This document shows positions 48,403 through 60,749 of a DNA stretch of 64,000 nt, piece by piece. The position numbers were made by a program, and so were the translations under genes. Under the pieces are notes generated by a model, which saw only the letters and a program-made list of their open reading frames with translations, did not search any database and was not told where the DNA came from. Position 1 is the first letter of the stretch. Each line of letters starts with the position of its first letter. The stretch is from Ochromonas danica (taxonomy: Eukaryota; Sar; Chrysophyceae; Chromulinales; Chromulinaceae): assembly GCA_015146655.1 (NCBI GenBank), contig VKHL01000060.1:82474-146473 (forward strand). The letters run 5' to 3'.

Positions 48403-51057
48403 CCACTTACACTACACTACACTATACTACACTACACTACATTACATTACACTATACCATACTACATTACATTACACTACACTACACTATATAACACTAC
48501 ACTACACTATACTACATTACACTATACTATACTACATTACACTATACTATACTACACTACACTATACTATACTATACTATACTATACTATACTATACTAT
48601 ACTATACTATATTATACTATACTACACTATACTATACTACACTATACTATACTATACTATACTATACTATACTATACTATACTATACTATACTACACTAT
48701 ACTATACTATACTATACTATACTATACTATACTAAACTATACTATACTATACTATACTATACTACACTATACTATACTACACTATACTATACTACACTAT
48801 ACTACACTACACTATACTATACTATACTATACTATACTACACTATACTACACTATACTACACTACACTACACTATACTACACTATACTACATTACACTGT
48901 ACTATACTACATTACACTATACTATACTCACTACACTACACTACACTATACTACACTACACTACACTACACTATACTATACTACACTACACTATACTATA
49001 CTACACTACACTACACTATACTACACTACACTATACTATACTATACTACACTACACTACACTATACTACATTACACTATACTATACTATACTATACTATA
49101 CTACATTACACTACACTATACTATACTATACTACACTACACTATACTACACTACACTACACTACACTATACTATACTACACTATACTATACTATACTATA
49201 CTATACTATACTATACTATACTATACTATACTACACTATACTATACTATACTATACTATACTATACTATACTAAACTATACTATACTATACTATACTATA
49301 CTACACTATACTATACTACACTATACTATACTACACTATACTACACTACACTATACTATACTATACTATACTATACTACACTATACTACACTATACTACA
49401 CTACACTACACTATACTACACTATACTACATTACACTGTACTATACTACATTACACTATACTATACTCACTACACTACACTACACTATACTACACTACAC
49501 TACACTACACTATACTATACTACACTACACTATACTATACTACACTACACTACACTATACTACACTACACTATACTATACTATACTACACTACACTACAC
49601 TATACTACATTACACTATACTATACTATACTATACTATACTACATTACACTACACTATACTATACTATACTACACTACACTATACTACACTACACTACAC
49701 TACACTATACTATACTACACTATACTATACTATACTATACTATACTATACTATACTATACTATACTATACTACACTATACTATACTATACTATACTATAC
49801 TATACTATACTAAACTATACTATACTATACTATACTATACTACACTATACTATACTACACTATACTATACTACACTATACTACACTACACTATACTATAC
49901 TATACTATACTATACTACACTATACTACACTATACTACACTACACTACACTATACTACACTATACTACATTACACTGTACTATACTACATTACACTATAC
50001 TATACTCACTACACTACACTACACTATACTACACTACACTACACTACACTATACTATACTACACTACACTATACTATACTACACTACACTACACTATACT
50101 ACACTACACTATACTATACTATACTACACTACACTACACTATACTACATTACACTATACTATACTATACTATACTATACTACATTACACTACACTATACT
50201 ATACTATACTACACTACACTATACTACACTACACTACACTACACTATACTATACTACACTATACTATACTATACTATACTATACTATACTATACTATACT
50301 ATACTATACTACACTATACTATACTATACTATACTATACTATACTATACTAAACTATACTATACTATACTATACTATACTACACTATACTATACTACACT
50401 ATACTATACTACACTATACTACACTACACTATACTATACTATACTATACTATACTACACTATACTACACTATACTACACTACACTACACTATACTACACT
50501 ATACTACATTACACTGTACTATACTACATTACACTATACTATACTCACTACACTACACTACACTATACTACACTACACTACACTACACTATACTATACTA
50601 CACTACACTATACTATACTACACTACACTACACTATACTACACTACACTATACTATACTATACTACACTACACTACACTATACTACATTACACTATACTA
50701 TACTATACTATACTATACTACATTACACTACACTATACTATACTATACTACACTACACTATACTACACTACACTACACTACACTATACTATACTACACTA
50801 TACTATACTATACTATACTATACTATACTATACTATACTATACTATACTACACTATACTATACTATACTATACTATACTATACTATACTAAACTATACTA
50901 TACTATACTATACTATACTACACTATACTATACTACACTATACTATACTACACTATACTACACTACACTATACTATACTATACTATACTATACTACACTA
51001 TACTACACTATACTACACTACACTACACTATACTACACTATACTACACTACACTACA
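48403..51057. repeat. ACTAT/ACTAC satellite with a 539-bp higher-order repeat
   Basis: 2.65 kb made almost only of 5-bp units ACTAT and ACTAC, with sparse ATTAC, ACTAA and CTCAC variants. The variants recur at a fixed spacing. The CTAAAC variant occurs near 48733, 49272, 49811, 50350 and 50889. The CTCACTAC variant occurs at 48927, 49466, 50005 and 50544. The GTACTATAC variant occurs near 48898, 49437, 49976 and 50515. All spacings are 539 bp. This gives about five near-identical higher-order units. There is no coding potential. Confidence 0.97.
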
Positions 51058-51629
51058 TCTCGAAGTGAGCCAGCCTCACGTAATACCAACACTAACTTCA
51101 CTCTAGGCTTACTACCAACTAGTCTACTCTGAGAGAAAGAAGAGAAGAAGTAGTGGTGGAAAGAAATGTATACATCACTATTATTATTACAATCAACAAC
51201 CATCACTACTATCGTTGTTAGTAGACTGACTGACCAGCTACTGTAGCTATATTTACATACACAGCAGCAGAAGCACTACATTGTGTGAGTGATGTAGTTG
51301 ACTGCGCTGCACTACTGCAGTAGTGGTGAATGAATGAATGAGGTAGAGAGAGAGAAAGGAAGTGATATTCTATTACAATTGAATGAAAAAGAAGACACAT
51401 CATGTCATCTGAATATCATCATCATCCATGGCGACCACAATAAAGAAAAGCTTTGAATCTCACCTTCCACACAATTCCATCCAAGCATTCCACGCAATTC
51501 CATCCAAAACAATTCCATCTGATTCCATTCAGGTATTCCACCCAATTCCATACAAACACACCACACGATGATAGCACACGACGATGATAGCACATGATGA
51601 TCGCATAGCATAGCGTAGGTAATGATTGA
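51058..51629. other. Spacer with ATTCCA-rich degenerate repeat
   Basis: Downstream flank of the TTLL gene. Between 51470 and 51562 there are six copies of a CAATTCCATCCAA-like unit mixed with GCATTCCACG. Elsewhere simple GA-rich and ATCATC runs occur. No gene is supported. Confidence 0.5.
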
Positions 51630-54600
51630 TTAAAACCAAGAAGGAAATAGTTGCTTTAACAACTCTTCCTGTTTCCCTCCTCCTCCTCCTCCTCCACCTC
51701 CTCCTGCTCCATTCTGTTGTAGTTGTAGTTGTTGCTGAGAGAGGGTACCAGCATTGATATGATGACCATACGAGACTTGTGATGATGATGAAGGTGGTAG
51801 CTGTGCTTGCTGCTGTTGTTGCTGTTGTGACAGAGAAGGGGTAGAGAACAGCAATCCCGCTGCATTTGCTGCTAGCTTACTACTTGATGATCGACCCAGC
51901 GCTGCCAGACCATCCGGATGTCCACCTCCTCCTCCTCCTCCTACCACTCCTCCTCCTCCTCCTACACTGAGAGGTAATCCTAAATGCCCCATCACAGGAG
52001 AAGGTCCATTGGTAGGATGAGGATGTAGTCCCTGCTGGTGATGCATGGCCATAGCAGCAGCAGCAGCGGCAGCTAGGTTAGCCATGGAGTTGTTCTCATA
52101 GTTGGGGTCGAAGAAGAAGACCTGCTGACGAAGTACCGCACCATTCTGACTGCGTTGAGCCTCTACACGAAGACGATTCCTTCGTGCTTCTTCATACAAT
52201 CGATTAGCTTTAGTAGATGGCCAGAGAGTGGTAGCACTGTCTTGTGGAGGAGGGTAGAAGCCTCCTCCTCCTGCTCCACCACACTCTTGAGGATCTAGTA
52301 CCACACTATAACATGTTCCCTCCACTGTTGTCTGTATAGAACTAGTACGTCTTGATCGTGCTGAGGATGAGTTAGAGTTGGATAAGGAGGAGGAGGTGGA
52401 GGTGGAGGCTACTGATAGTCCCTGGGATAGTCTCTTAGCAGACTCCAATTGAGAGGCGGTAGGCTGCTTTACACCTCCTCCTCCTCCTGCTCCTCCTTCC
52501 TTTGACTTAGGAGGAGCTTTCCAACCTACTACACCTTTGCCAGTCATAGAGGAGGTGTTACTAGTAGTGGAGGAGGAGGAGGAGGAGGGTAGAGGTCTAG
52601 CAGAGGAGGAGCCATCCAGAGGAGGTAGAAAGCCATCATCCATCTTAGATCGATTAGGTAATGGACAACGAAGACGCATGGTTTGTCGTCGATCTTGTAG
52701 AAAGACTTGATAGATGATGTCTTCATAGGTAGCAATCTTCTTCTTAGGAGCAGTTCCGGTAGGAGTGGAGGAGGAGGAGGAGGAGGGGGCGGTAGCAGAG
52801 GTCGTTCCTCCTCCTCCTCCTCCTACACCACCTACACCTCCATCCTCATCTTCTTCCTCTTCTTCTTTCTCTTCTTCTTCTTCATTGTCATTACTCATCG
52901 AAGTCGTATTACCAAACCCTCCTCCTCCTCCTCCTACACCACCATCTCCTCCTCCTCCTACACTTAGACCTGCTTGAGAGGCTAAATGAGGGTTCTCTAG
53001 TCGTACAGCAGTGATGTAGTCCACTTCCTTCTCTTTGGGTAGCGGAGGGAAGACTCGAGTGAACTGTGTGAGCTTGGACATCTCATACCTCATCCACTCC
53101 TCCTCCTCCTCCGGCACGTGTTCACGAAGGATATCCTGACGATACTGTGCTTCTTCATCAGGGGGAGCTTTCCAAGCAGCTGACATACGACGAACTGCAC
53201 TGTTACCATTGACATTACCATTGCCTCCTCCTCCTCCTCCTGCTCCACTGGTAGGAGTCTTCTTGGTACGAGGAGGAGAGAGAGAGCGAGAGATACGCTT
53301 GGCCATACCCTATAGTAGCACACATAACACAGTGAGTGAGTGAGTGACAAGGTAGAGACAAGGAGGTGCAGTGAGGTAGAGTGTAGTGCAGTACAAGGTA
53401 GAGCAAGGTAGTGTAGGGTAGTAGGTTCTTCTTCTTACCTCTGCAGCATTATTGCGATGATTGACTTGAGAATCTGTTCGAACACTTTCATTATCTCCAT
53501 TATCTCCCTCCCCTCCTCCTCCTCCTCCATCATCACCTCCTCCTCCTCCACCACTATTCTCTCCTTCATTACTATACACCATCGTAGCAGCAGCAGCATT
53601 AGCAGCATTAGCAGTAGCAGCAGCAAGTCTAGCATACTTCTCCTTCTCATAGGTAGCAGGAGAGACGTTGTACTTGGCATAGACAAAGCGCAGGAACTCT
53701 TCCTCATGGCCTACATACTTCTGAAGTAGTCGATCTATCTTGTTGATCTTCTCGGCACTATAGATGGTATAGATCTCTCGAAGAATACGTTTGATCTCTT
53801 CAATACGTTCTGGGGTACATTCTTCATCAATGATCTCTATAGGAGGTGGACTAGGAGCAGGAGCAGGAGGAGCAGTAGTAGGAGGAGGAGCAGTGGTAGT
53901 AGTAGAATCACTATTCTTCTGCTCTTCTTCATTCGTTCCTAATGGAGGAGAAACACTACCACCACCACCACCACCACCTCCTGTATTATTACCACTACCT
54001 CCTCCTCCTCCTCCTCCTGCTCCTGCTCCTCGGGTAGTACGACTATTCGATCTCTCCACACTCGTCCCATCTCTTCTTCTTCCTATCAGAGGAGGAGCAT
54101 TACCCGTTCTCCATACCTTCTGTGCTTGTGCTCGACTATTCTCCATGGCTAGCATCTTCTCTGCCTGCCTCCTCTCTGCCTCTACCTTCATCTGATACCC
54201 ATAGGCTACTGCATCATCAGGTAGACAAGGTAAGACAGAGAAGACTTGTTGCATGAGTCTTTCTTTCACATCTAAGTCTAATGCACTATCAGTACCAAAA
54301 GAGGGTAGATGGTTCACTTCAATGAGGGTAGGGTTTAACTTGTCGTCTATCATGATATCAAAGCCTAGCACTTCAATACAACGTGATCCTCGTATTTGAG
54401 GTGAGCAGGAGGAGGAGGAGGAGGAGGAAGTAGCACCATCCTTATCATAGTTATCTATACCTTGTTCAGTACTACTACTACCACCTCCTCCTGCTCCTCC
54501 TTCGTCTTGTCCCTCCTCCTCCTCCTGCTCCTCTTCACCTTCTTCTTCCTCCTCCTCCTGCTCTTCTTCTCCTCCACCACTATCACTACTATTTCCATTG

Positions 54601-55814
54601 AGAGACTTGTTATTACCCAATGATCGTCCACGACTACTACTACTACTACCCTTCTTACTACTCCCTCCTCCTCCTCCTCCTACCTTACCCCCCTTCCCTC
54701 CTCCTCCTCCTACTCCACCTGGTCTAGGTATCTTCTTACTATCAACAGGAATATTATTAAAAGTACGAAAATGTGCATCATATTCTCTTGATAAGGTAGG
54801 TAAGATAGATAACACAGTACGTGTACACACTACCCCTATTCTCTTCCATAACCAATTCGCTTTCTCTATACCATATTTCTCTGCTATATAAAACATAAAC
54901 CATTGTAATGATCTCTTTGAACTATTTTCTTGATCTTCTATATTAATACTATTAGGTTGTGTAAAGTTATTATTATGTTTATTCACAGCATAATTCGTTA
55001 AATGCATACATAATTGATGTAAATTAGAACGTGTTGGTTTAACATATTCTTCTGTACACATTCTTACTAATCCATCATGGAAGAGATACATACGTAATGG
55101 TTTAATACTTGTTATATATAAATAAATCCTTAAATCAAATTTGTAATTATCTAAGAGAAAGGGTTTCTTTACATAGATTTGTGCTACTACATTCTCTGTG
55201 ATTGGAACTTGATCTAAGGAACGTGTTAATAAGATACCACGTCCTTGACATCCTGCATCAGGTTTAATGATGAATATTCGATTATTTAATGCATTTCCAT
55301 TAGTATCAAATTGATTACGAAATTCATTAAGTTCGGAAGGTAATACCCAAGTACGAGGGTAGAAGGAATATTCTTTAGGGAAGAGACGTTGCATACGATT
55401 TAAATTTTGTCCCATACGATTCTTACGAGCTATATTAGGCATACCTGAGAAAAAGGGGGGTACACAGGGGGGGGGTAGTTAGGAGGAGGAGGAGGAGGTA
55501 GTGGTAGTAGTACTAGTAAGTGACTTACCAGGGAAGTGGTTGATCATCTGCCAAGGTAAGATAGTACGAAATCGTTCATTAATAGCTGCTACATCAATCC
55601 AGAAGAGGTTAACTTTACTTGCTAGTCGCTCCTCTTCAATGAGGCGCCACTTCATCTGTTGACTGACTACATCTAGAATCACTGAATAACGACATTCAGC
55701 AGCCCAGAAGTTGATCACTTGATTCTTACTCCCTCCTCCTCCTCCTCCTCCTCCTCCTCTGGTGAGGGCTGAGGTAGGAGTAGCAGTGGTAGTAGTAGTA
55801 GTAGTGATAGGCAT
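51630..55814 (-). CDS. Tubulin tyrosine ligase-like polyglutamylase (TTLL)
   Basis: Three exons: 55814-55529, 55444-53439 and 53309-51630, 1,323 aa. The first join rebuilds NHFPG-MPNIARKNRMGQNLNR. ATP-grasp/TTLL motifs: MQRLFPKEYSFYPRTWVLP, then FIIKPDAGCQGRGILLTR, FLLDNYKFDLRIYLYI, CMHLTNYAVNK, and LGFDIMIDDKLNPTLIEVNH with LPSF following. The order and spacing match TTLL6/TTLL13-type glutamylases, which add Glu chains to tubulin tails in axonemes and basal bodies. A Gly/Ser/Glu low-complexity insertion of about 110 residues sits before the last motif. The last exon (559 aa, Gly- and Ser-rich) contains repeated WKAPP blocks and a charged helix. Its second codon is ATG, so it could be a separate gene, but the in-phase splice favours one gene. 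Confidence 0.88.
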
Positions 55815-56426
55815 GATATTATATTATAATTCTATTAGAGGGGATAAAAAATTATTATTCTTTTTTCTAATAGGATAAATAAGAAGAAGGGTATTATTAT
55901 TATTATTGTTATTATTATTGTTCTATTTATTTTATTTTGATTTATTTAATTTTCTTTTTACCTCTTCTCTTCTTCAGTCTTCTTTTCTTTTCTTTCACTC
56001 AAACAAGCAACAGCAGAGCAACAAAAACGACCATCTTCTCTCCGTCATTCCATGGAAACTACGTGGAATCCACAACTCATGAATCTCCAACAAACAAACA
56101 AAAGCGAAAATGCAAATATCATTCCATGGAATAAATCCAACCCTGCTATGAATAGGAAAGAGAAAATTGATTTGTAGATTTTATTTCAATCTAGACTATT
56201 TACAAACAACCATGCAAACATACTCATATCATAACACAACAGGGGGAGTAGAAAATTTACACTCTTGGCATCGTGTAATGTGACAGACCGCATTCAACCC
56301 CCTCCCCCTTCCCCCCAACCCTTCTTGTTCCTTATGGTTCTCACAGTTCTGCTGCTAATGTGCGGAAATCGCATCTTGGCCATATCATCAAATACACGAA
56401 GGTTTCCATGGACTATTATACGAGTG
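55815..56426. promoter_or_regulatory. Upstream region of TTLL and 3' flank of the next gene
   Basis: AT-rich sequence carrying TTCCATGGAA twice, at 56048-56057 (followed by AAC) and 56122-56131, about 235 and 310 bp upstream of the TTLL start. No gene is supported. Confidence 0.5.
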
Positions 56427-58142
56427 CTAAGGCTTTCCTCTTTGACGACGATGAACTCTCCACTCCACAAACTCTTGAACTTCCTTAGGAGTGGTGAAGT
56501 AATGCAAACCTTTTGTCAACTGCTTCTTCGTCTCTTTGTTTCTAAACATAGGAATAGCATGAGGGCGGAGATAGTAATAGTCCACATTATCCACTCCATT
56601 GCGTCCTTCCCATCGACCCTCAGCCTTCAGGATTCTCCAAGTTTCACTCGGGGGAGGGATGGGTTTGTTGAGAAAACTGTCTGGAATCTCATATTCATAG
56701 CCCTTGATCTCATTTAGCATAGTTGATTCAAAGGACGATCCATCAAGACGAACAAATGTGGGACGCTCTAAGGAAGGGGTATTTTTAGCATTTTCCAAGT
56801 TAGGGACTTGGAGAGGAGCTTTGGAAGATTGAGAAGCATGAGATACTTCAGATGAAACAGAAGGAGCAGCACGAGCAACTGCTGGTGGCACACTGTTCGC
56901 TTGTGGTTGGATAACACTAACCGCTCCATTGCCTTTATTATTGTTATTATTGTTGCTATTATTGTTGTTGCTTGTTGTCACTGGAGCCACTGAATTACCT
57001 GTTGAAGAGCTTATACCAAGACTCTTTCTATTAGCTGCAGGCTGTTGAAGAGGAAATACGTATTTGGTTGTGCTGAGAACTTTCGCACTGCTCATCGACT
57101 TGCGAATGGACGACGAGGAGGTCTTGCTCTTATTGCCACCACTTCCATTACTGTCACTGCTTTCTGAATCTTCCAGATTACCTGTCTCACCACCAATAAC
57201 TGTAGAGGCGGGAACTGAGGTAGTAGTAGCAGTTGTTGTTGTTGTTGTTGTTGTTGTCGGTACCGCACCAGCAGCAGGTTCATTACTCAAGCCTGGAGTA
57301 ATGATGGTTTTTGACGACGTCTTGGCCTTATCAGCGCTCGATGGTTTTGACTTGCCGTGAATATTTTGTGCGGCCGCGCGAAGAAAAGGATGGATAAGAT
57401 AGCCCTCAGGTTGGGTCTTAGGTTGGGTCTTTGATTTGTTCTTAGATGACGACGATAAATCAACTACTTCTATTTCCGTGGTCCCCTGCTCATGATTTGA
57501 TGAATGTGTAGCAGTGGCAGAAGGAGGCACGAGGTTCACATTTTGAGACTGGCCAGCAGTCGCCTCAGACGACCGTGCCTTAGGTAGTGATGAAGAAGAA
57601 GCTTGGACTTTTCTCTTCTTAGTCTGGGGGGAGCTTTCCTTTTCTCCTTCTTCCTCAGTGATTCGATTGGTCTTCCTACTACTCGCTGTGGAGCAGGTAC
57701 TAGAGGAGGAAGAGAGACAGTTAGAAGAGACTGAAGGGACTTCATCAAGGGATTGAGATGAAGGAGAAGAAGGACACAATAAGATGAACTGAATATACTG
57801 AAAAAGTCTTTGGATACGAGGTCGACGAAGACTATCTTTTTCAGTTTTCAATTCTTTATAATAAGGTACTTCATCAACTTGAAAGACTTGTCGACAGAGA
57901 TCAACATAGTGACTACAATGATAAAGAATATGATCATGCCATATAATCTGAATTTCATCTTTTGGTGAGAGGAAAGGTACTCTTTCTTCGAGATCATTGG
58001 CCGCAAACTTTGCCAAGAGGAAGAGTTTATAATCAGCTAGCAGAGAAAGAGAGGAGTGAGATAACAAGCATGCCCATCCAAAGTCTTCTAATCTTTTCCC
58101 TATTTCTTGATACTCCTCTCTTAAGCTCTCATACCACATCAT
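56427..58142 (-). CDS. Uncharacterised protein with GRDP-like N-terminus
   Basis: A single-exon 571-aa protein. Residues 1-105 form a helical region with FLSPKDEIQIIWHDHILYHC (about 57-76) followed by YVDLCRQVF. This W-H-x-H-I-L...Y...C pattern resembles the repeat motif of plant glycine-rich-domain (GRDP/DUF1399-type) proteins. The middle is Ser/Thr/Pro-rich and basic (KKRKVQ, a nuclear-localisation-type sequence). It contains TEIEVVDLSSSS, a good SUMO-interaction-type motif. The last 100 residues look folded again (YEYEIPDSFLNKPIPPPSET, then WRILKAEGRWEGRNG, and a Trp/Arg-rich end). A nuclear, SUMO-related role is suggested only by short motifs. I do not assign a function. Confidence 0.6.
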   Translation of the reverse strand: MMWYESLREEYQEIGKRLEDFGWACLLSHSSLSLLADYKLFLLAKFAANDLEERVPFLSPKDEIQIIWHDHILYHCSHYVDLCRQVFQVDEVPYYKELKTEKDSLRRPRIQRLFQYIQFILLCPSSPSSQSLDEVPSVSSNCLSSSSSTCSTASSRKTNRITEEEGEKESSPQTKKRKVQASSSSLPKARSSEATAGQSQNVNLVPPSATATHSSNHEQGTTEIEVVDLSSSSKNKSKTQPKTQPEGYLIHPFLRAAAQNIHGKSKPSSADKAKTSSKTIITPGLSNEPAAGAVPTTTTTTTTTATTTSVPASTVIGGETGNLEDSESSDSNGSGGNKSKTSSSSIRKSMSSAKVLSTTKYVFPLQQPAANRKSLGISSSTGNSVAPVTTSNNNNSNNNNNNKGNGAVSVIQPQANSVPPAVARAAPSVSSEVSHASQSSKAPLQVPNLENAKNTPSLERPTFVRLDGSSFESTMLNEIKGYEYEIPDSFLNKPIPPPSETWRILKAEGRWEGRNGVDNVDYYYLRPHAIPMFRNKETKKQLTKGLHYFTTPKEVQEFVEWRVHRRQRGKP

Positions 58143-58463
58143 GGACGGAACAATGATTTTGGTCTGGTGGTGTCAATTCGCCAACAGAAACGCGTTATTT
58201 CATAAACAACACCCACACAGCAGATTCCCGTTTGCGTTTGAAATGATGGTAATGATGATATTCTGAGTTAAATTGCGTTGTCACAATTGATGTGTCAACT
58301 TTTGTACATCTTAACATCTAATGTCTATAACACTAGAACATGTTCATGAATAGATAGACTAATCTATATTGAACTGAGCGGCGTTCGATACAGACATTCA
58401 CCACTGAAAGATTAGTATGTTTATCAAGCATATGTTGATAAAAGAAGTTGGCGAGTAATAGTA
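58143..58463. other. Spacer, no gene seen
   Basis: About 320 bp between the minus-strand GRDP-like gene start and the end of the lectin/CHI gene. It contains the promoter of the former. No clear elements. Confidence 0.4.
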
Positions 58464-60282
58464 TTAGAGTACTTCCAGGTCTGTTGAAGCAGGCTGTTGA
58501 ACAAGCTTCATTAGCGAAGAAGAACGAGAAAGAGTCTTTGTAATCTTCTGTTGTATATCCTTCTTGAGTTTTGCCACTTGCTTCGCGCGATACGCTACTG
58601 AAGAAACCACCTTTTTCTGAACCCATTTCATTGGCGGTAACGAGGCTAAAATAAGAAGGAGAACATAACACACCACCATGGCCGAGAGAATACACTCTTC
58701 TACCCATGTACGATATCGCTTCAAAAGCAAGCGATGAAACTGCAATTGAATTGCTCGATCTTGAGGAAGAATAACATGCTGCCATCGAGGCCACCACCCA
58801 TCCTTCGCTTTTGTTGATGTAGTATGACGAATAATAGAGTCACCACTTTTGTTGGCTGGTTGCGACCACAAGAGAGGAAAATTGCGTACAAGTTGCCGCC
58901 TTGCCTCCGGGGCTACTGGATCATCGCGAAAGTATTGAAAGAAAAAGTCTGATGCCAGCCCTTCATCACTCAAGCTCACAATGAGGTTTTGATCGATACG
59001 GACTTCAAACAACTCGGAAATTTCACCATGCGCATCTTTGATACCTTGCTTCCAGGTGAAGAGAATCTGCATTCCAGCGGGGCATTCCGCAGCATCATAT
59101 CGCTTCGTTGCCTCCGCAAGGATATCCTACAGCCACAAAAATAAACATTAGGCAATCAACTCAAGCTAGCGATACTGTATACTAACCTTATGATTTGGGG
59201 CAAGAAGAAGTTCCTCTACTAATCCTTGCACAATCACATCCTTTGGCAAAGTCATAGCCAGCTTGATTACAAGGCTGCGATCAAAGGAGACTGTAGAAGA
59301 AGCCATCATTTGCAAGAAGTCTTCGTTTCGTTGTAACTCAGCCGAAGACAGACCATGAAACGATGCTAAAGCTGGATCAATACGAGCAGCTTCGATATCA
59401 ACATACCATCCCAGATCATAGACATTCCAAGTCATACCAAATACATTCTGAAATAATAATAATGAAAATCAGAAAATATTGAGTGGAATCAAATGACAAT
59501 CAAGACAGTATTCTTACTTTTGTGAAGAGTCCAGCACCCATGAGAACTTGTCTGTTATGCTGATTCAATGGAAGGTAGGCATCTAGATTACGAGGTAGAT
59601 GCTGTCCACTCTTTTCACACTCCCACTCTCCCTCTTCTAATAGATACTCCTCTTGTGCATTTCCATTACCTTTCTCTTTCTGTAATTTAGATAAAATAGT
59701 CTCTTCCAGAAGCAGCTCTTCTTCATCTGCATTCATCCTTTCACCTTCAAAAGGAACTACCATTAAAGGTGTATAGTGATAGTTGCAATCTGCTAGTAGG
59801 CGACTACTACCATGAACAATACAGCTTTCTCCTAAAAGTTTCCCCATTCCACCATGAGAGATAAGTCTCCCTGTCAAGGCATCATATCTCCAATAGATAT
59901 TTGATGGCCATGGTGCTTTACGTTGACAAGATCTTAATTTCAATCCATTACCACGCCAACTTCTTCCTAGACAAGCATTTTCTGACTCTTCATTATCTTG
60001 GTTAAAAGGTTGAAGTGTGATTCCTCGTTCTGTTTGAGTCCAATTCCAAATATTCGTCTCACTACAATCTCCAAATCCATAGGAGCCTAAGCAACTATCC
60101 GTTTTTTCATCCATGATCCAAACTAAGCCATTCTCTGGCATACTTTGATTATGAAAATGACTACCACATAAGAAATCATCACAATTATGTACAAGTAGAC
60201 TCCTATGAAAAGTATTCGTATCAATTAGTAGGAATGCCCATAAGAGAGATAACTTTCTAGCACGTAATTTATTGCTTGTCAT
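58464..60282 (-). CDS. Membrane protein: beta-trefoil lectin-like plus chalcone-isomerase-like domain
   Basis: Three exons: 60282-59518, 59447-59187 and 59126-58464, all phase 0, giving 562 aa. After a basic start and hydrophobic segment, residues 30-165 carry features of a ricin-type beta-trefoil: NIWNWTQ, ACLGRSWRGNGLKLRSC, and IYWRYDALTGRLIS. Across the first splice the sequence reads LMGAGLFTKNVFGMTWNVYD and then LGWYVD, matching the opening strands of chalcone-isomerase-like proteins. VIKLAMTLPKDVIVQGLVEE, GMQILFTWKQG, FEVRIDQNLIVSLSD and FFFQYFRDDPVAPEARRQL follow in the family order. A transmembrane segment (CILSAMVVCYVLLLILASL) precedes a basic cytosolic tail. CHI-fold proteins bind fatty acids or flavonoids. 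Catalysis is not implied, and the combination is unusual. Confidence 0.7.
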
Positions 60283-60749
60283 CTCTTCTGCACTCTTTCT
60301 CTTCTTCCTCTATCTCTAGTATCTCAGAGACTAGAGTACACTATAGTTAGTAGTTAGTTGGTAATCAATCGTGTATTGTAGACTATTTGATTCTATTTTG
60401 GTTGTGAATTCAATGACGGTGGCTCACAGCAGAGGAAGAACGGAAACGAACTGAAATCACTGACCTCATCGCCCAACACTGAAAATCCCAGCACCACTTC
60501 ATCTGCAACCGCACCAACTTCAACCAAACCACCCGCCCTTCCCGGTCACTTCCACCGCAATACAATAATATATAACAATGATCAGAACGTAATTTATTAA
60601 ATGGTTAGTCTAATAGATCTTAATGTTAAGCCTACTATCTAGCTACTATCATCGCAAGAGCTAATCTAACCAAATCAAAATAAAATTCATTGGAATCTAA
60701 CAAAGAAGAATAAACAAACTAAAGCGTCCCCTAGAGCAAGTTAATCGCT
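60283..60749. other. Spacer between the lectin/CHI gene and the kinase gene
   Basis: 467 bp holding the promoter of the lectin/CHI gene and the 3' flank of the kinase gene. AATAAA-like sequence is absent; an AT-rich stretch lies at 60565-60600. No gene is supported. Confidence 0.4.

Noticed and set aside
48319-48735. Open frame of Tyr/Thr/Ile/Leu repeats in the satellite
   Set aside because: A pentanucleotide repeat without the stop triplets in one frame. It has no protein character and no upstream promoter context.
48403-51057. CRISPR-like or telomeric array
   Set aside because: There are no unique spacers, and the 5-bp unit does not match known telomere repeats. It is a higher-order satellite within the chromosome.
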